Below the pieces are notes generated by a model. That model saw nothing but the letters and a program-made list of their open reading frames with translations. It was not told the origin of the DNA and ran no database searches. This document shows positions 23,761 through 31,890 of a stretch of 64,000 nt of DNA, piece by piece. Position numbers and translations under genes: made by a program. The first letter of the stretch is position 1. Each line of letters opens with the position of its first letter. This DNA is from Actinomadura coerulea (GTDB lineage: Bacteria; Actinomycetota; Actinomycetes; Streptosporangiales; Streptosporangiaceae), in contig NZ_JACHMQ010000001.1 of assembly GCF_014208105.1 (NCBI RefSeq), positions 620,001-684,000 on the forward strand, given 5' to 3'.

Positions 23761-25005
23761 ATGACCACGCTCGACACCGCGCCCGGCACCGCGGCGGCGG
23801 ACGTCCGGGAGCAGTCGCCGGTCGACGGTGAGCCGTGCGTGCTGCTCAAACTGGGCGAGATCGTCCTCAAGGGCAAGAACCGCGAGCAGTTCGAACGCCG
23901 CCTCGCCGACAACGTGCGCACCGCCGTCCGGCCGATCGCCCGGGTGGACGTCGTCCGGCGGCACGGCGTCTTCATCGTCCGCAAGCACGATGCTGATCTT
24001 GCCACCATGGAGCGCGTCGCACAGCGGATCACCGACGTCATGGGCATCGTGTGGGCGCACCGCGCCTGGCGGGTCGGCAAGGACCTCGCCAGCGTCGAGC
24101 GCGCCGCACTGGAGCTCATGGACGGCCGGACCGGCTCCTTCGCCGTCCGGTCCCGGCGCCGCGACAAGCGGTTCCCGATGACCTCGACCGAGCTCGACCG
24201 GCACATCGGCACCCTCGTCACCGCCCGCTACGGGCAGCCCGTCCGGCTCAAGAACCCCGACCACACCCTGTCGATCGAGGTCGACCGCGACGAGGTGTTC
24301 GTCTACTCCGGCGGCCTGGCCGGGCAGGGCGGCCTGCCCGTCGGGATGAGCGGCCGCGGCCTCGTGCTGATGTCGGGCGGCATCGACTCGCCCGTCGCCG
24401 CGTACCGGATGATGCGCCGCGGCCTGCGCGTCGACTACCTGCACTTCTCCGGCATGCCGTTCACCGGCCCCGAGTCGATCTACAAGGCGTACGCGCTCGT
24501 CCGCGAGCTGGACAAGTTCCAGACCGGGTCGCGGCTGTTCGTCGTGCCCTTCGGCAAGGCGCAGCAGCAGATCAAGTCGTCCGGCGCCGACCGGCTCGCG
24601 GTGATCGCGCAGCGGCGGCTGATGCTGCGCACCGGGGAGGTCCTCGCCCGTCGGCTGCGCGGCTCCGCGCTGATCACCGGCGACGCGCTCGGGCAGGTGT
24701 CCAGCCAGACCCTCGCCAACATCACCGCGCTGGACGACGCCGTCGAGCTGCCCATCCTGCGGCCCCTCGTCGGCATGGACAAGGTCGAGATCATGGACCA
24801 GGCGCGCCGCATCCGCACCCTGACGATCTCCGAGCTGCCCGACGAGGACTGCTGCACCCTGCTCGCGCCCCGCCGCGCCGAGACCCGGGCCAAGATCGGG
24901 GATCTGCGGCAGATCGAGAAGCGCCTCGACGTCGGCGAGCTCGCCGACCAGCTCGCCGCGTCCGTCCAGGAGCACCGCCCCGCCTACGGCGACCCAGTCG
25001 CCTGA
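23761..25005 (+). CDS. thiI: tRNA 4-thiouridine synthase ThiI
   Basis: A 414-residue ATP-dependent enzyme that thiolates U8 of tRNA and, in some bacteria, supplies sulphur for the thiamine thiazole. It has an N-terminal ferredoxin-like domain (LLKLGEIVLKGKNREQFE), a THUMP domain (about 65-175) and a PP-loop LMSGGIDSPVAAYRM (about 202-216), then EDCCTLLAP near the end. There is no C-terminal rhodanese domain, so sulphur must come by another route. A strong AGGAGG precedes the ATG. It converges on the next gene with a 24-base gap. Confidence 0.92.
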   Translation: MTTLDTAPGTAAADVREQSPVDGEPCVLLKLGEIVLKGKNREQFERRLADNVRTAVRPIARVDVVRRHGVFIVRKHDADLATMERVAQRITDVMGIVWAHRAWRVGKDLASVERAALELMDGRTGSFAVRSRRRDKRFPMTSTELDRHIGTLVTARYGQPVRLKNPDHTLSIEVDRDEVFVYSGGLAGQGGLPVGMSGRGLVLMSGGIDSPVAAYRMMRRGLRVDYLHFSGMPFTGPESIYKAYALVRELDKFQTGSRLFVVPFGKAQQQIKSSGADRLAVIAQRRLMLRTGEVLARRLRGSALITGDALGQVSSQTLANITALDDAVELPILRPLVGMDKVEIMDQARRIRTLTISELPDEDCCTLLAPRRAETRAKIGDLRQIEKRLDVGELADQLAASVQEHRPAYGDPVA

Positions 25006-25029
25006 CCCCCGCCTCATGACCCAGTACAA

Positions 25030-25932
25030 CTAGCGGGCGTCGAAGTCCGTCGGGCGGGGCGGCTCGGGGCCGTCCGGGCCCATCAGGGTGATCCGCTCGA
25101 TGCGGACGATGCGGAAGCGGCGGCCCGCGACGGCGATGCCGTTGCGGCGGCTGCCGTCCTCCATCAGCTCCGCCGCCTCGGCGAACCGGGCGATGTCGGC
25201 CTCGGCGGGGCTCTCCACCGCGGGCACCACGTGCCTGAAGTAGGTGACCAGCGAGTCGCGGGCCTGCTGCGGCGCGTCGTACAGCCGTCCCACCGGCCGC
25301 CAGCGCCGCTCGCCGCGCTCGGCGACGGTGAACGCGGGCGCCAGCGCGACCGGGGTGAGGAACGCGCCGGACGGCTCGTTCCCCCTGGCGGCCGCGGCGT
25401 CCAGCACCTGGCACAGCAGCTCGGCCGTGGCGAGGTCGGACGCCGGGCCGTCGCCCGGCAGCAGCTCGTGCGGCCGGGCGGGCGGGACGCGGCCGCCCGC
25501 CGGCACCGGGTCCAGGTCCGTCGGACGGGGCGGCTCGGGCCCGTCCGGGCCGGTGCGGGCCAGCTGCTCGATCCGCGCGATCCGGAACCGCCGCCCGCCC
25601 GCGGTCACCTCGTCGGCCGGCTCGCGCCGCAGCGTGCGGGCCGCGGCCGCCAGGTCGCGCGCCCGCGCGCCGGTGCCCGGCGCGGCGCGGTCCTCCAGGT
25701 GGTCGGCGAGGAGCTCGCGCGCCCCCTGCGGCAGCGGGTCGAACGGGCACACGATCTGCCAGCCGCCCGGAACGCGCTCGGCGGCGGTGAACACGGCGCC
25801 GAGGGCCACCAGCTCCGGGTAGGCCGTCAGGGCGCGGCGGGCGTCCGCCAGCAGCACGGCGGCGACCGGGTCGACGCCGTCCAGGTCGTCCGGGAACAGC
25901 CGCCCCCCGGCGTCACCATCTCCCGTCGTCAT
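25030..25932 (-). CDS. DUF5954-like protein with internal duplication
   Basis: A 300-residue soluble protein without catalytic motifs I recognise. It consists of two related halves, each ending in a near-identical block: GGRRFRIARIEQLARTGPDGP in the first half and AGRRFRIVRIERITLMGPDGP at the C-terminus, both followed by EPPRPTD. This pattern recalls the streptomycete DUF5954 family of unknown function. ATG 25932 is chosen; ATG 25944 and TTG 25968 are upstream options. Confidence 0.65.
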   Translation of the reverse strand: MTTGDGDAGGRLFPDDLDGVDPVAAVLLADARRALTAYPELVALGAVFTAAERVPGGWQIVCPFDPLPQGARELLADHLEDRAAPGTGARARDLAAAARTLRREPADEVTAGGRRFRIARIEQLARTGPDGPEPPRPTDLDPVPAGGRVPPARPHELLPGDGPASDLATAELLCQVLDAAAARGNEPSGAFLTPVALAPAFTVAERGERRWRPVGRLYDAPQQARDSLVTYFRHVVPAVESPAEADIARFAEAAELMEDGSRRNGIAVAGRRFRIVRIERITLMGPDGPEPPRPTDFDAR

Positions 25933-25968
25933 GCCGGTCATCATCCTCGCCGCGCCCTGCCCGGCCAA

Positions 25969-25980
25969 TGGTTCAGACCA
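25969..25980. promoter_or_regulatory. Possible GntR-type operator (degenerate)
   Basis: TGGTTCAGACCA keeps the TGGT-N4-ACCA arms of the DasR-type site with two central changes, and AT-rich flanks continue the symmetry. It sits just upstream of the DUF5954-like gene and inside the end of the EamA gene. Low confidence. Confidence 0.22.
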
Positions 25981-26962
25981 ATTCGTTACCGCCCTGTGCG
26001 CCTTCTCCGCGGCCCCGCGCGGCCGCGCCGCGGCCGCGGCGGCGGGCGGGCGCCACGAGGACCACCAGGCTCGCCGCCAGCAGCACGAGGCCGCCCAGCG
26101 CGGCGCCGCCGAGCCGCTCGCCCAGCAGGACCGTGCCGAGCGCCGCCGCCACCGCCGGCTCCGCGAGCGTCAGGGTCGTCGCCGTCGTCGCGGGCGTGGT
26201 GCGCAGGCCCCGGGCGAACAGCAGGTAGCCCCCGCCCGTGGTGACCACGCCGAGGTAGAGCGCGATGAGCGCGCCGCTCCCGGTGAGCAGCCAGCCCGCC
26301 GGTCCGGCGATCAGCACGGGGACGAGCGGGACCGCCGCCGCGCCGAACAGCGCCGCGGCGACGGCCCGGTCCTCCTCGCCCCGGGTGATGAGGACGGACG
26401 CCACCGTCGCGTACCCCCCGTACGACAGCCCGGACAGCAGCGCGAGCCCGATGCCGAGCGGCTCCGCGCCCGCGTCCCGGCCGCCGCCGACGAGCAGCGC
26501 GCAGCCCGCGACGGCCCCCGCCGTGGCGAGCGTCCACCGCCCGGTCGGCGCGGACCGGCCGGCCAGCAGCCCGATCACGCCGGTGAACACGGGCGCGCTG
26601 CCGATCGTGACGACGGTGCCGACCGCGACGCCGGTGCGCTCGACGGCGACGAAGAACGCCGTCTGGTACACGGTGACGGCGGCCGCGCCGAGGCCGACGA
26701 GCGCCAGGTTGCGGCGGTCCGCCAGCAGGCGGCGCAGCCCCGCGCCGCGCCGCGTGGACGCGGCGAGGGCCAGCAGCACCAGGCCGCCGATGATGATGCG
26801 GATCGCGGCGACCGAGTACGGGGACGCGCCGTCCGCGTACGTGCGGACGGTGCCGGTCGTCCCCCACAGGGACGCCGCCAGCAGGACGTCGGCGCCGCCG
26901 CGCCGGGCACGGGACCGCGAGGGCTTTTCGGACGCGCGCCTGAGAAAGGTGTTCTGGGACAC
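25973..26962 (-). CDS. EamA/DMT-family transporter
   Basis: A 329-residue inner-membrane protein with ten predicted helices in two five-helix EamA repeats; each repeat opens with a small-residue-rich helix (LLAASLWGTTGTVRTYA; GIGLALLSGLSYGGYATVAS). The family exports metabolites or drugs; the substrate is unknown. GTG 26962 follows an AGGAG. The C-terminus is a short Arg/Gly-rich tail. Confidence 0.85.
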   Translation of the reverse strand: MSQNTFLRRASEKPSRSRARRGGADVLLAASLWGTTGTVRTYADGASPYSVAAIRIIIGGLVLLALAASTRRGAGLRRLLADRRNLALVGLGAAAVTVYQTAFFVAVERTGVAVGTVVTIGSAPVFTGVIGLLAGRSAPTGRWTLATAGAVAGCALLVGGGRDAGAEPLGIGLALLSGLSYGGYATVASVLITRGEEDRAVAAALFGAAAVPLVPVLIAGPAGWLLTGSGALIALYLGVVTTGGGYLLFARGLRTTPATTATTLTLAEPAVAAALGTVLLGERLGGAALGGLVLLAASLVVLVAPARRRGRGAAARGRGEGAQGGNELV

Positions 26963-27178
26963 GGAAAGGGCTCCTGGGCTCGAATCGGGAGGAGGGATCC
27001 GGATTCGGGGCGCAGGCCGGCAGCGGCCGGGCGCGTGATCGCGCCGGGCCGTGCGGGGATCAGCAGGGAATGCGGTCGCCGCGCCCCGTCAGGAGCGCGG
27101 CGGTCCGCAGTCGGGTGCCCAGTAAGCCATGGTTCAGGACGATACCGGTTCGGGCGCCCCGCGGGACGCCCGCCCGGG

Positions 27179-28225
27179 TCAGGCGGGCACGGCGTCGGGG
27201 TCCTCGCTCCTGGCGAGGGAGCGGCCGACGATCGGGGGCAGGTCGCGGACGAGCTTGGCGAGCTCGCGCAGGTCGCCGTCGACCAGGGCCTGCGGGCCGT
27301 CGCACAGGGCGGTCTCCGGGTGCGGGTGCACGTCGATGATCACGCCGTCGGCGCCGACCGCGATCGCCGCGCGGGTCAGCGGCAGGACGAGGTCGCGGCT
27401 GCCGCCCGAGTGCGACGGGTCCACGATGACCGGCAGGTGGGAGAGGCGCTGCGCCACCGGTACCGCGGAGATGTCGAGGGTGTTGCGGGTCGCCCGCTCG
27501 AACGTGCGGATGCCCCGCTCGCACAGCACGATGTCGAGGTTGCCGCGCTGCGCGACGTACTCGGCGGCCATCAGCCACTCCTCGATCGTGCCGTTCATGC
27601 CGCGCTTCAGCATGACCGGCTTGCCCGCCTCGCCGGCGGCCTGCAGCAGCGCGAAGTTCTGCGCGTTGCGGGTGCCGATCTGCAGCATGTCGGCGTAGGA
27701 GGCGACGAGTTCGACGTCGCCGGCGTCCACGACCTCGGTGACGATCGGCATGCCGGTCTCCTCGCGCACGTCCGCGAGGATGCGCAGCCCGGCCTCACCG
27801 AGGCCCTGGAACGCGTACGGCGACGTGCGGGGCTTGAACGCGCCGCCGCGCAGCAGCGTCGCGCCCGCGGCCTGCGCCATCTGCGCCGCGCCGAGGGTCT
27901 GCTCGGGGGTCTCCACCGCGCAGGGGCCGGCGATCAGCGTCACGGTGCCGGGGCCGATCGGCACCCCGCCGACCCGGACGACCGACCGCTCGGCGTGGTT
28001 CTCGCGGCTCACCAGCTTGTAGGGCGCCGAGATGCGGATGACGTCGCTGACTCCGCGCATCCCGCGCAGGTTCAGCGAGCCGAACTGCTGGACGTCGCCC
28101 ACCAGCCCGACGATGGTCCGTTCCACGCCGCGGCTGACGAAGGCGTCGCCTCCCGCCGTCTCAACTAGTGAGACGACGGCTCTGACGTCCGCTTCGCTGG
28201 CCTCCGGGGCCATGACGACGACCAT
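27179..28225 (-). CDS. aroF: 3-deoxy-7-phosphoheptulonate synthase (type I, aroF)
   Basis: DAHP synthase, the first enzyme of the shikimate pathway, condensing phosphoenolpyruvate with erythrose-4-phosphate. The 348-residue protein has an N-terminal ferredoxin-like regulatory domain (about 1-65), as in Thermotoga DAHPS, where it senses Tyr or Phe. The barrel follows: TLIAGPCAVETPEQ, LRGGAFKPRTSPYAFQGLG, KRGMNGTIEEWLMAAEY, CERGIRTFE and the metal-site VDPSHSGGSRD. A leader peptide and a terminator-like hairpin upstream indicate attenuation. The GGAGAGG ribosome-binding site lies about nine bases before the ATG. Confidence 0.93.
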   Translation of the reverse strand: MVVVMAPEASEADVRAVVSLVETAGGDAFVSRGVERTIVGLVGDVQQFGSLNLRGMRGVSDVIRISAPYKLVSRENHAERSVVRVGGVPIGPGTVTLIAGPCAVETPEQTLGAAQMAQAAGATLLRGGAFKPRTSPYAFQGLGEAGLRILADVREETGMPIVTEVVDAGDVELVASYADMLQIGTRNAQNFALLQAAGEAGKPVMLKRGMNGTIEEWLMAAEYVAQRGNLDIVLCERGIRTFERATRNTLDISAVPVAQRLSHLPVIVDPSHSGGSRDLVLPLTRAAIAVGADGVIIDVHPHPETALCDGPQALVDGDLRELAKLVRDLPPIVGRSLARSEDPDAVPA

Positions 28226-28278
28226 GGGTTGCTGCCTCTCCTTCGCGCCCCGGGAGGCCGGCCGGTCCCCGGAACGAC

Positions 28279-28310
28279 GAAAGCCCCGGGCCGGCCGGCC
28301 CGGGGCTTTC
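28279..28310 (-). terminator. Attenuator hairpin of aroF
   Basis: A perfect 32-base palindrome (stem GAAAGCCCCGGGCCGG) lies between the leader-peptide stop (28325) and the aroF start (28225). On the minus strand the stem ends in CTTTC followed by a T-containing stretch. It can act as an intrinsic terminator controlled by ribosome position on the leader. Confidence 0.65.
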
Positions 28311-28324
28311 GCCTTCGTGGTCTG

Positions 28325-28393
28325 TCAGCGCAGCGTCTGGCAGACCAGCCGTCCGGGCTGGTCGGGCCAAAACAGATACACGACGCTGCGCAT
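28325..28393 (-). CDS. Leader peptide of aroF attenuator (Tyr-Leu-Phe-Trp)
   Basis: A 22-residue open frame, MRSVVYLFWPDQPG plus eight further residues, ending 15 bases before the attenuator palindrome and 100 bases before aroF. Codons 6, 8 and 9 are Tyr, Phe and Trp, the three end products of the pathway, packed in four codons. Ribosome stalling there when any aromatic tRNA is uncharged could prevent formation of the terminator. No ribosome-binding site is seen, but a TACGCT -10 box lies six bases before the ATG, so the message is probably leaderless. The function is inferred. Confidence 0.68.
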   Translation of the reverse strand: MRSVVYLFWPDQPGRLVCQTLR

Positions 28394-28399
28394 GGGGCA

Positions 28400-28405
28400 A
28401 GCGTA
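28400..28405 (-). promoter_or_regulatory. Promoter -10 box of the aroF leader transcript
   Basis: On the minus strand TACGCT lies six bases before the ATG of the leader peptide. No good -35 is seen. Confidence 0.45.
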
Positions 28406-28481
28406 GCCGATGTCCGGGCCCGCGGCCCGCACGCACCCCGGATATGGCTCAGCTCACTCCGGATGGCAGGATGGCCGCGTC

Positions 28482-29105
28482 ATGACCAACCCCGAACAGC
28501 CCGCGCCGCAGCCGGGCGAACTGCCGCCCGGGCAGTACGTCCCCCGGGGCTGGCCCGTCCTCCACTACGGTCCCGTCCCGAAGTTCCGTCCCAAGGACTG
28601 GGATTTCCGGGTCTTCGGCGCCACCGAGTCGGGGGAGCAGCACCGCTGGACCTGGGACGAGTTCGACGCGCTCCCGAAGGCCGCCTCGGTCGCCGACTTC
28701 CACTGCGTCACCAAGTTCACCATCCCGGACAACGAGTGGCGGGGCGTCCCCGGCACGGCGATCACCGACCTGGCGCCGCCCGCGCCGGACGTCACGCACG
28801 TCATGGTCTGGGCCGAGTACGGCTACAGCGCCAACATCCGGATGAGCGACTTCCTCGCCGACGGGACGGTGTTCGCCACCCACCGCGACGGCGAGCGCCT
28901 CACCCCCGACCACGGCTTCCCCGTCCGCATCGTCATCCCGCACCTGTACGCGTGGAAGAGCGTGAAGTGGGTGCGGGGCGTGGAGTACCTGGTGAAGGAC
29001 CGCCGGGGCTTCTGGGAGGAGCGCGGCTACCACAACGTCGCCGACCCGTGGCGGGAGCAGCGCTACTCATACCAGGAGGACGAGGGCGAGTCGCCCCCGC
29101 TGTGA
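28482..29105 (+). CDS. Sulfite-oxidase-like molybdopterin protein
   Basis: A 207-residue protein made of the sulphite-oxidase-type molybdopterin domain alone: a PRGWPVLHYGPVP start, then FHCVTKFTIPDNEWRGV with the Cys that coordinates molybdenum, and IPHLYAWKSVKWVRGVEYL. It has no signal peptide, haem or dimerisation domain, so it is a cytoplasmic member of the MsrP/YuiH-like group with unknown substrate. Start ATG 28482 has GGCAGGA upstream. Confidence 0.85.
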   Translation: MTNPEQPAPQPGELPPGQYVPRGWPVLHYGPVPKFRPKDWDFRVFGATESGEQHRWTWDEFDALPKAASVADFHCVTKFTIPDNEWRGVPGTAITDLAPPAPDVTHVMVWAEYGYSANIRMSDFLADGTVFATHRDGERLTPDHGFPVRIVIPHLYAWKSVKWVRGVEYLVKDRRGFWEERGYHNVADPWREQRYSYQEDEGESPPL

Positions 29106-29229
29106 TCGGCGGGCCCCGATTGGTCTGCTGGTACGGGCCTTCCGGCGGTTCGAGCGTGTCCCATTCGAGACCTCGGTAAATCGGCAACAGGCGCACCCGC
29201 GGCGATGATAGCCATTACCGTAAGTTTCC

Positions 29230-30576
29230 ATGGACCTACCGTCCGTCACAGATGTCGTGGTGTGCGCCGCGGCAGCCGGGGCCAGCGGGGTCTGGGCGCC
29301 GCGCCGGTGGTGCCTCCTGCCGCGGCGAGGGCCCGCAGATCCGGCGGAGGCGGCCGCCCTCGCCGCCCTGCACCTGATCGCGCACGCCGCGCCCCCGCTG
29401 CGGGCCGGGCTCACCGGCGACGCGGCGCGCAGGGCGGCCCGGCTGCTGCGCTCGCTGCTCGGCGCCGAGGCCGTCGCGATCGTGGCGGCGCGCCCGCCCG
29501 ACGATCCGGACGGCGCCGATGATCCGGACGGCGCCGGCGACCCGGGCGGCACCGGCGACCCGGGCGACGACGCGCGCGCCGCGCCGCGGCTGCTGGCCTG
29601 GGACGGCGCCGGCCGCGGCGCCCACGCGGACGAGGCGGTCGCGCACGCGCTGCCCGTCCTGGCTTCCGGCAGGCCCCGGGTCGTCACGCGGCGGCAGCCG
29701 CTCGCCTGCGGCGATCCGCGCTGCGGCGTCCAGGTGGCGATGATCGCGCCCCTCGCCGTCGGGGGCCGCGTCGAGGGCGCGCTGAGCGCGTACTGGCCGA
29801 GCCCGTCCACGGCGCGCGTCCGCGCGGTGGGGGAGGCGGCCCGGCTCGTCACCGGCCAGCTCGAACTGGCCGGGCTCGACTCGGTCCGCGTCCGCCTCGC
29901 CGAGGCCGAGCTGCGCGCGCTGCGCGCGCAGATCTCGCCGCACTTCGTCTACAACTCGCTGACCACGATCGCCTCGTTCGTCCGCACCGACCCCGAGCGG
30001 GCCCGCGGCCTCCTGCTGGACTTCGCCGACTTCGCCCGCTACTCGTTCCGCAACCCGCGCGACTTCACCACGCTCGCCGACGAGCTTCGCTCGATCGACC
30101 GCTACCTGCTTCTGGAGCGCGCCAGATTCGGCGAGCGGCTGCAGTGCAACGTCGAGGTCGCGCCCGAGGTGCTGCCGGTCGCCGTCCCGTTCCTCGCGCT
30201 CCAGCCGCTCGTCGAGAACGCCGTCCGGCACGGCATGGCCGGGGGCCGCCGCGCGTTCCACATCTCGATCGTGGCCCGCGACTCGGGCGCCGAGGCCGCG
30301 ATCAGCGTCGAGGACGACGGGATCGGCATGGACCCCGAGCGGCTCGAGGAGATCCTTTCGGCGCCCCTCGGACGGCCCGGGCCCACCGGCTGGGGGAGCG
30401 TCGCCACCCACGACCGGCCGGATGGCGGCCCCGGCATAGGCCTCGCGAACGTCGACGCGCGCATGCGCCAGGTCTACGGGGACGAGTACGGCCTCACCGT
30501 CGAGACAGCTCTCGGCGCCGGAACCAAGGTCAAATTGCGCGTCCCGAAGTACCGTCCGGGCGTCTTTCCCGACTGA
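29230..30576 (+). CDS. LytS-type sensor histidine kinase with GAF-like domain
   Basis: A 448-residue kinase. The N-terminus has one short hydrophobic segment. A GAF-like domain (about 45-210) is interrupted at 90-115 by tandem DDPDGA/GDPGGT-like repeats and contains CGDPRCG. A His_kinase domain follows with RALRAQISPHFVYNSLTTI (H238 phosphorylated), QPLVENAVRHG (N box), DDGIGM and GGPGIGLANVDARM. It lies directly before its LytTR regulator and a symporter, the usual arrangement for organic-acid sensing systems. Confidence 0.87.
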   Translation: MDLPSVTDVVVCAAAAGASGVWAPRRWCLLPRRGPADPAEAAALAALHLIAHAAPPLRAGLTGDAARRAARLLRSLLGAEAVAIVAARPPDDPDGADDPDGAGDPGGTGDPGDDARAAPRLLAWDGAGRGAHADEAVAHALPVLASGRPRVVTRRQPLACGDPRCGVQVAMIAPLAVGGRVEGALSAYWPSPSTARVRAVGEAARLVTGQLELAGLDSVRVRLAEAELRALRAQISPHFVYNSLTTIASFVRTDPERARGLLLDFADFARYSFRNPRDFTTLADELRSIDRYLLLERARFGERLQCNVEVAPEVLPVAVPFLALQPLVENAVRHGMAGGRRAFHISIVARDSGAEAAISVEDDGIGMDPERLEEILSAPLGRPGPTGWGSVATHDRPDGGPGIGLANVDARMRQVYGDEYGLTVETALGAGTKVKLRVPKYRPGVFPD

Positions 30577-30653
30577 GGCGCGATCCGGGCGACACGCCAC
30601 TCACTTTTCGGAACCGATTGCGGACAGACGGTAATCGCGGCAAAGTCGCCCTC

Positions 30654-31451
30654 ATGCTTCACGTCCTCGCCGTCGACGATGAACGCCCGGCCCTGGAGGA
30701 GCTGACCTACCTGCTCAGGAGGGACCCGCGGATCGGGCGGGTCACCGGGGCCGCGGACGCCTCGGCGGCGCTCCGCGACCTGAGCCGGATGCTCGTCGAG
30801 GGCGAGCGCCTCGACGCCGTGTTCCTCGACATCCGCATGCCGGGCCTCGACGGGCTCGACTTCACCCGGCTGCTGACCGGGTTCGCCGCGCCGCCGCACG
30901 TGGTGTTCGTCACCGCGCACGACGACTGCGCCGTCACCGCCTACGAGCTGGGCGCCCTCGACTACCTGCTCAAGCCCGTCCGGCCGGAGCGGCTGGCCGA
31001 ATCCGTCCGGCGCGTGGCGGCGGCCGTCCGCCGGCCGTCCACGCCCGCCGGGGACGCCTCCCCCGACCCCGACGACGAGATGATCCCCGTCGAGCTCGGC
31101 GGCCGGACGCGGCTGGTGTCCCGCCGGGCCGTGACCCACGTCGAGGCGCAGGGCGACTACGTGCGGCTGCACACCGCCGACGGCGGCTACCTGGTCCGCA
31201 TGCCGCTGTCCGCGCTCTCCAAGCGGTGGGAGGGCGCGGGGTTCATCCGGATCCACCGCAGCACCCTCGTCGCGGCCGCGCACATCACCGAGCTGCGCTT
31301 CGACGGCGGCCGGGCCGCCGTCCAGATCGGGGACGAGCTGCTGCAGGTCAGCCGCCGCCACACCCGCGAGGTCCGGGACCTGCTCGTCCGCAAGTTCCAC
31401 CAGCCGGATGACGGCGCCGGTGACCCCGGGGAGGGCCGCGATGACCGATGA
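30654..31451 (+). CDS. LytTR-family response regulator
   Basis: A 265-residue regulator with a receiver domain (VDDE, phospho-acceptor D59 in VFLDIRMPG, Lys in YLLKPV) and a C-terminal LytTR DNA-binding domain (VEAQGDYVRLHTADGGYLVR; FIRIHRSTLVAAAHITEL; SRRHTREVRDLL). It is the cognate partner of the kinase upstream and overlaps the next small gene by 11 bases, so it probably controls the adjacent symporter genes; this is inference from context. Confidence 0.9.
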   Translation: MLHVLAVDDERPALEELTYLLRRDPRIGRVTGAADASAALRDLSRMLVEGERLDAVFLDIRMPGLDGLDFTRLLTGFAAPPHVVFVTAHDDCAVTAYELGALDYLLKPVRPERLAESVRRVAAAVRRPSTPAGDASPDPDDEMIPVELGGRTRLVSRRAVTHVEAQGDYVRLHTADGGYLVRMPLSALSKRWEGAGFIRIHRSTLVAAAHITELRFDGGRAAVQIGDELLQVSRRHTREVRDLLVRKFHQPDDGAGDPGEGRDDR

Positions 31452-31890
31452 ACGCCGCGACACGGTGGCGGGCGCGGCGGCCCTCCGCCCCCGCGCGCTG
31501 CCGGAGGGCGCGACCCCGGGCACGGCCCAGGGGGCCGAGGCCGCGGCGCCCGCCCCGGCGGATCCCGAACCGCCCGATACCGGCCCGGTCCGGCCCGACC
31601 CGCTCGTCCCCGGTCCGCCGATCGGTCCCGCCGAGACCCGCCTCCTCATCCGCGCCCAGCTGCGCACCGCACTCGGCACCGGCGCGTTCGTCATGACCGT
31701 GGTGACGGCGCTCCCGGCGCTGATGGCGATCGTCCCGGCGGTGGCGCGGGCCCGCGTGCACGGCGTCCCGCTGCCCTGGCTCGTCCTCGCCTTCGGCATC
31801 CAGCCGGTCTGGGTCGCGGCGTCGTTCCGCCAGCTCGGCCGCGCCGAGCGCGCCGAACGCGACCTCACGCGACCGGCGGACCGGCGATGA
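31441..31890 (+). CDS. DUF485-like small membrane protein
   Basis: A 149-residue protein with a Pro/Ala-rich N-terminal half and two membrane helices (TGAFVMTVVTALPALMAIV; LPWLVLAFGIQPVWVAASF), then a charged tail. DUF485 proteins accompany acetate-type sodium:solute symporters. It overlaps the symporter gene by 4 bases (ATGA). A GGGGAGGG site precedes ATG 31441. Confidence 0.72.
   Translation: MTDERRDTVAGAAALRPRALPEGATPGTAQGAEAAAPAPADPEPPDTGPVRPDPLVPGPPIGPAETRLLIRAQLRTALGTGAFVMTVVTALPALMAIVPAVARARVHGVPLPWLVLAFGIQPVWVAASFRQLGRAERAERDLTRPADRR

Noticed and set aside
24791..25750. A long minus-strand frame over the DUF5954-like gene
   Set aside because: It is out of frame with the gene that has the duplicated conserved blocks, and it has Arg/Gly-rich shadow composition.
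25969..25980. A full DasR site upstream of the DUF5954-like gene
   Set aside because: Two central bases differ from the core. Kept only as a low-confidence operator.
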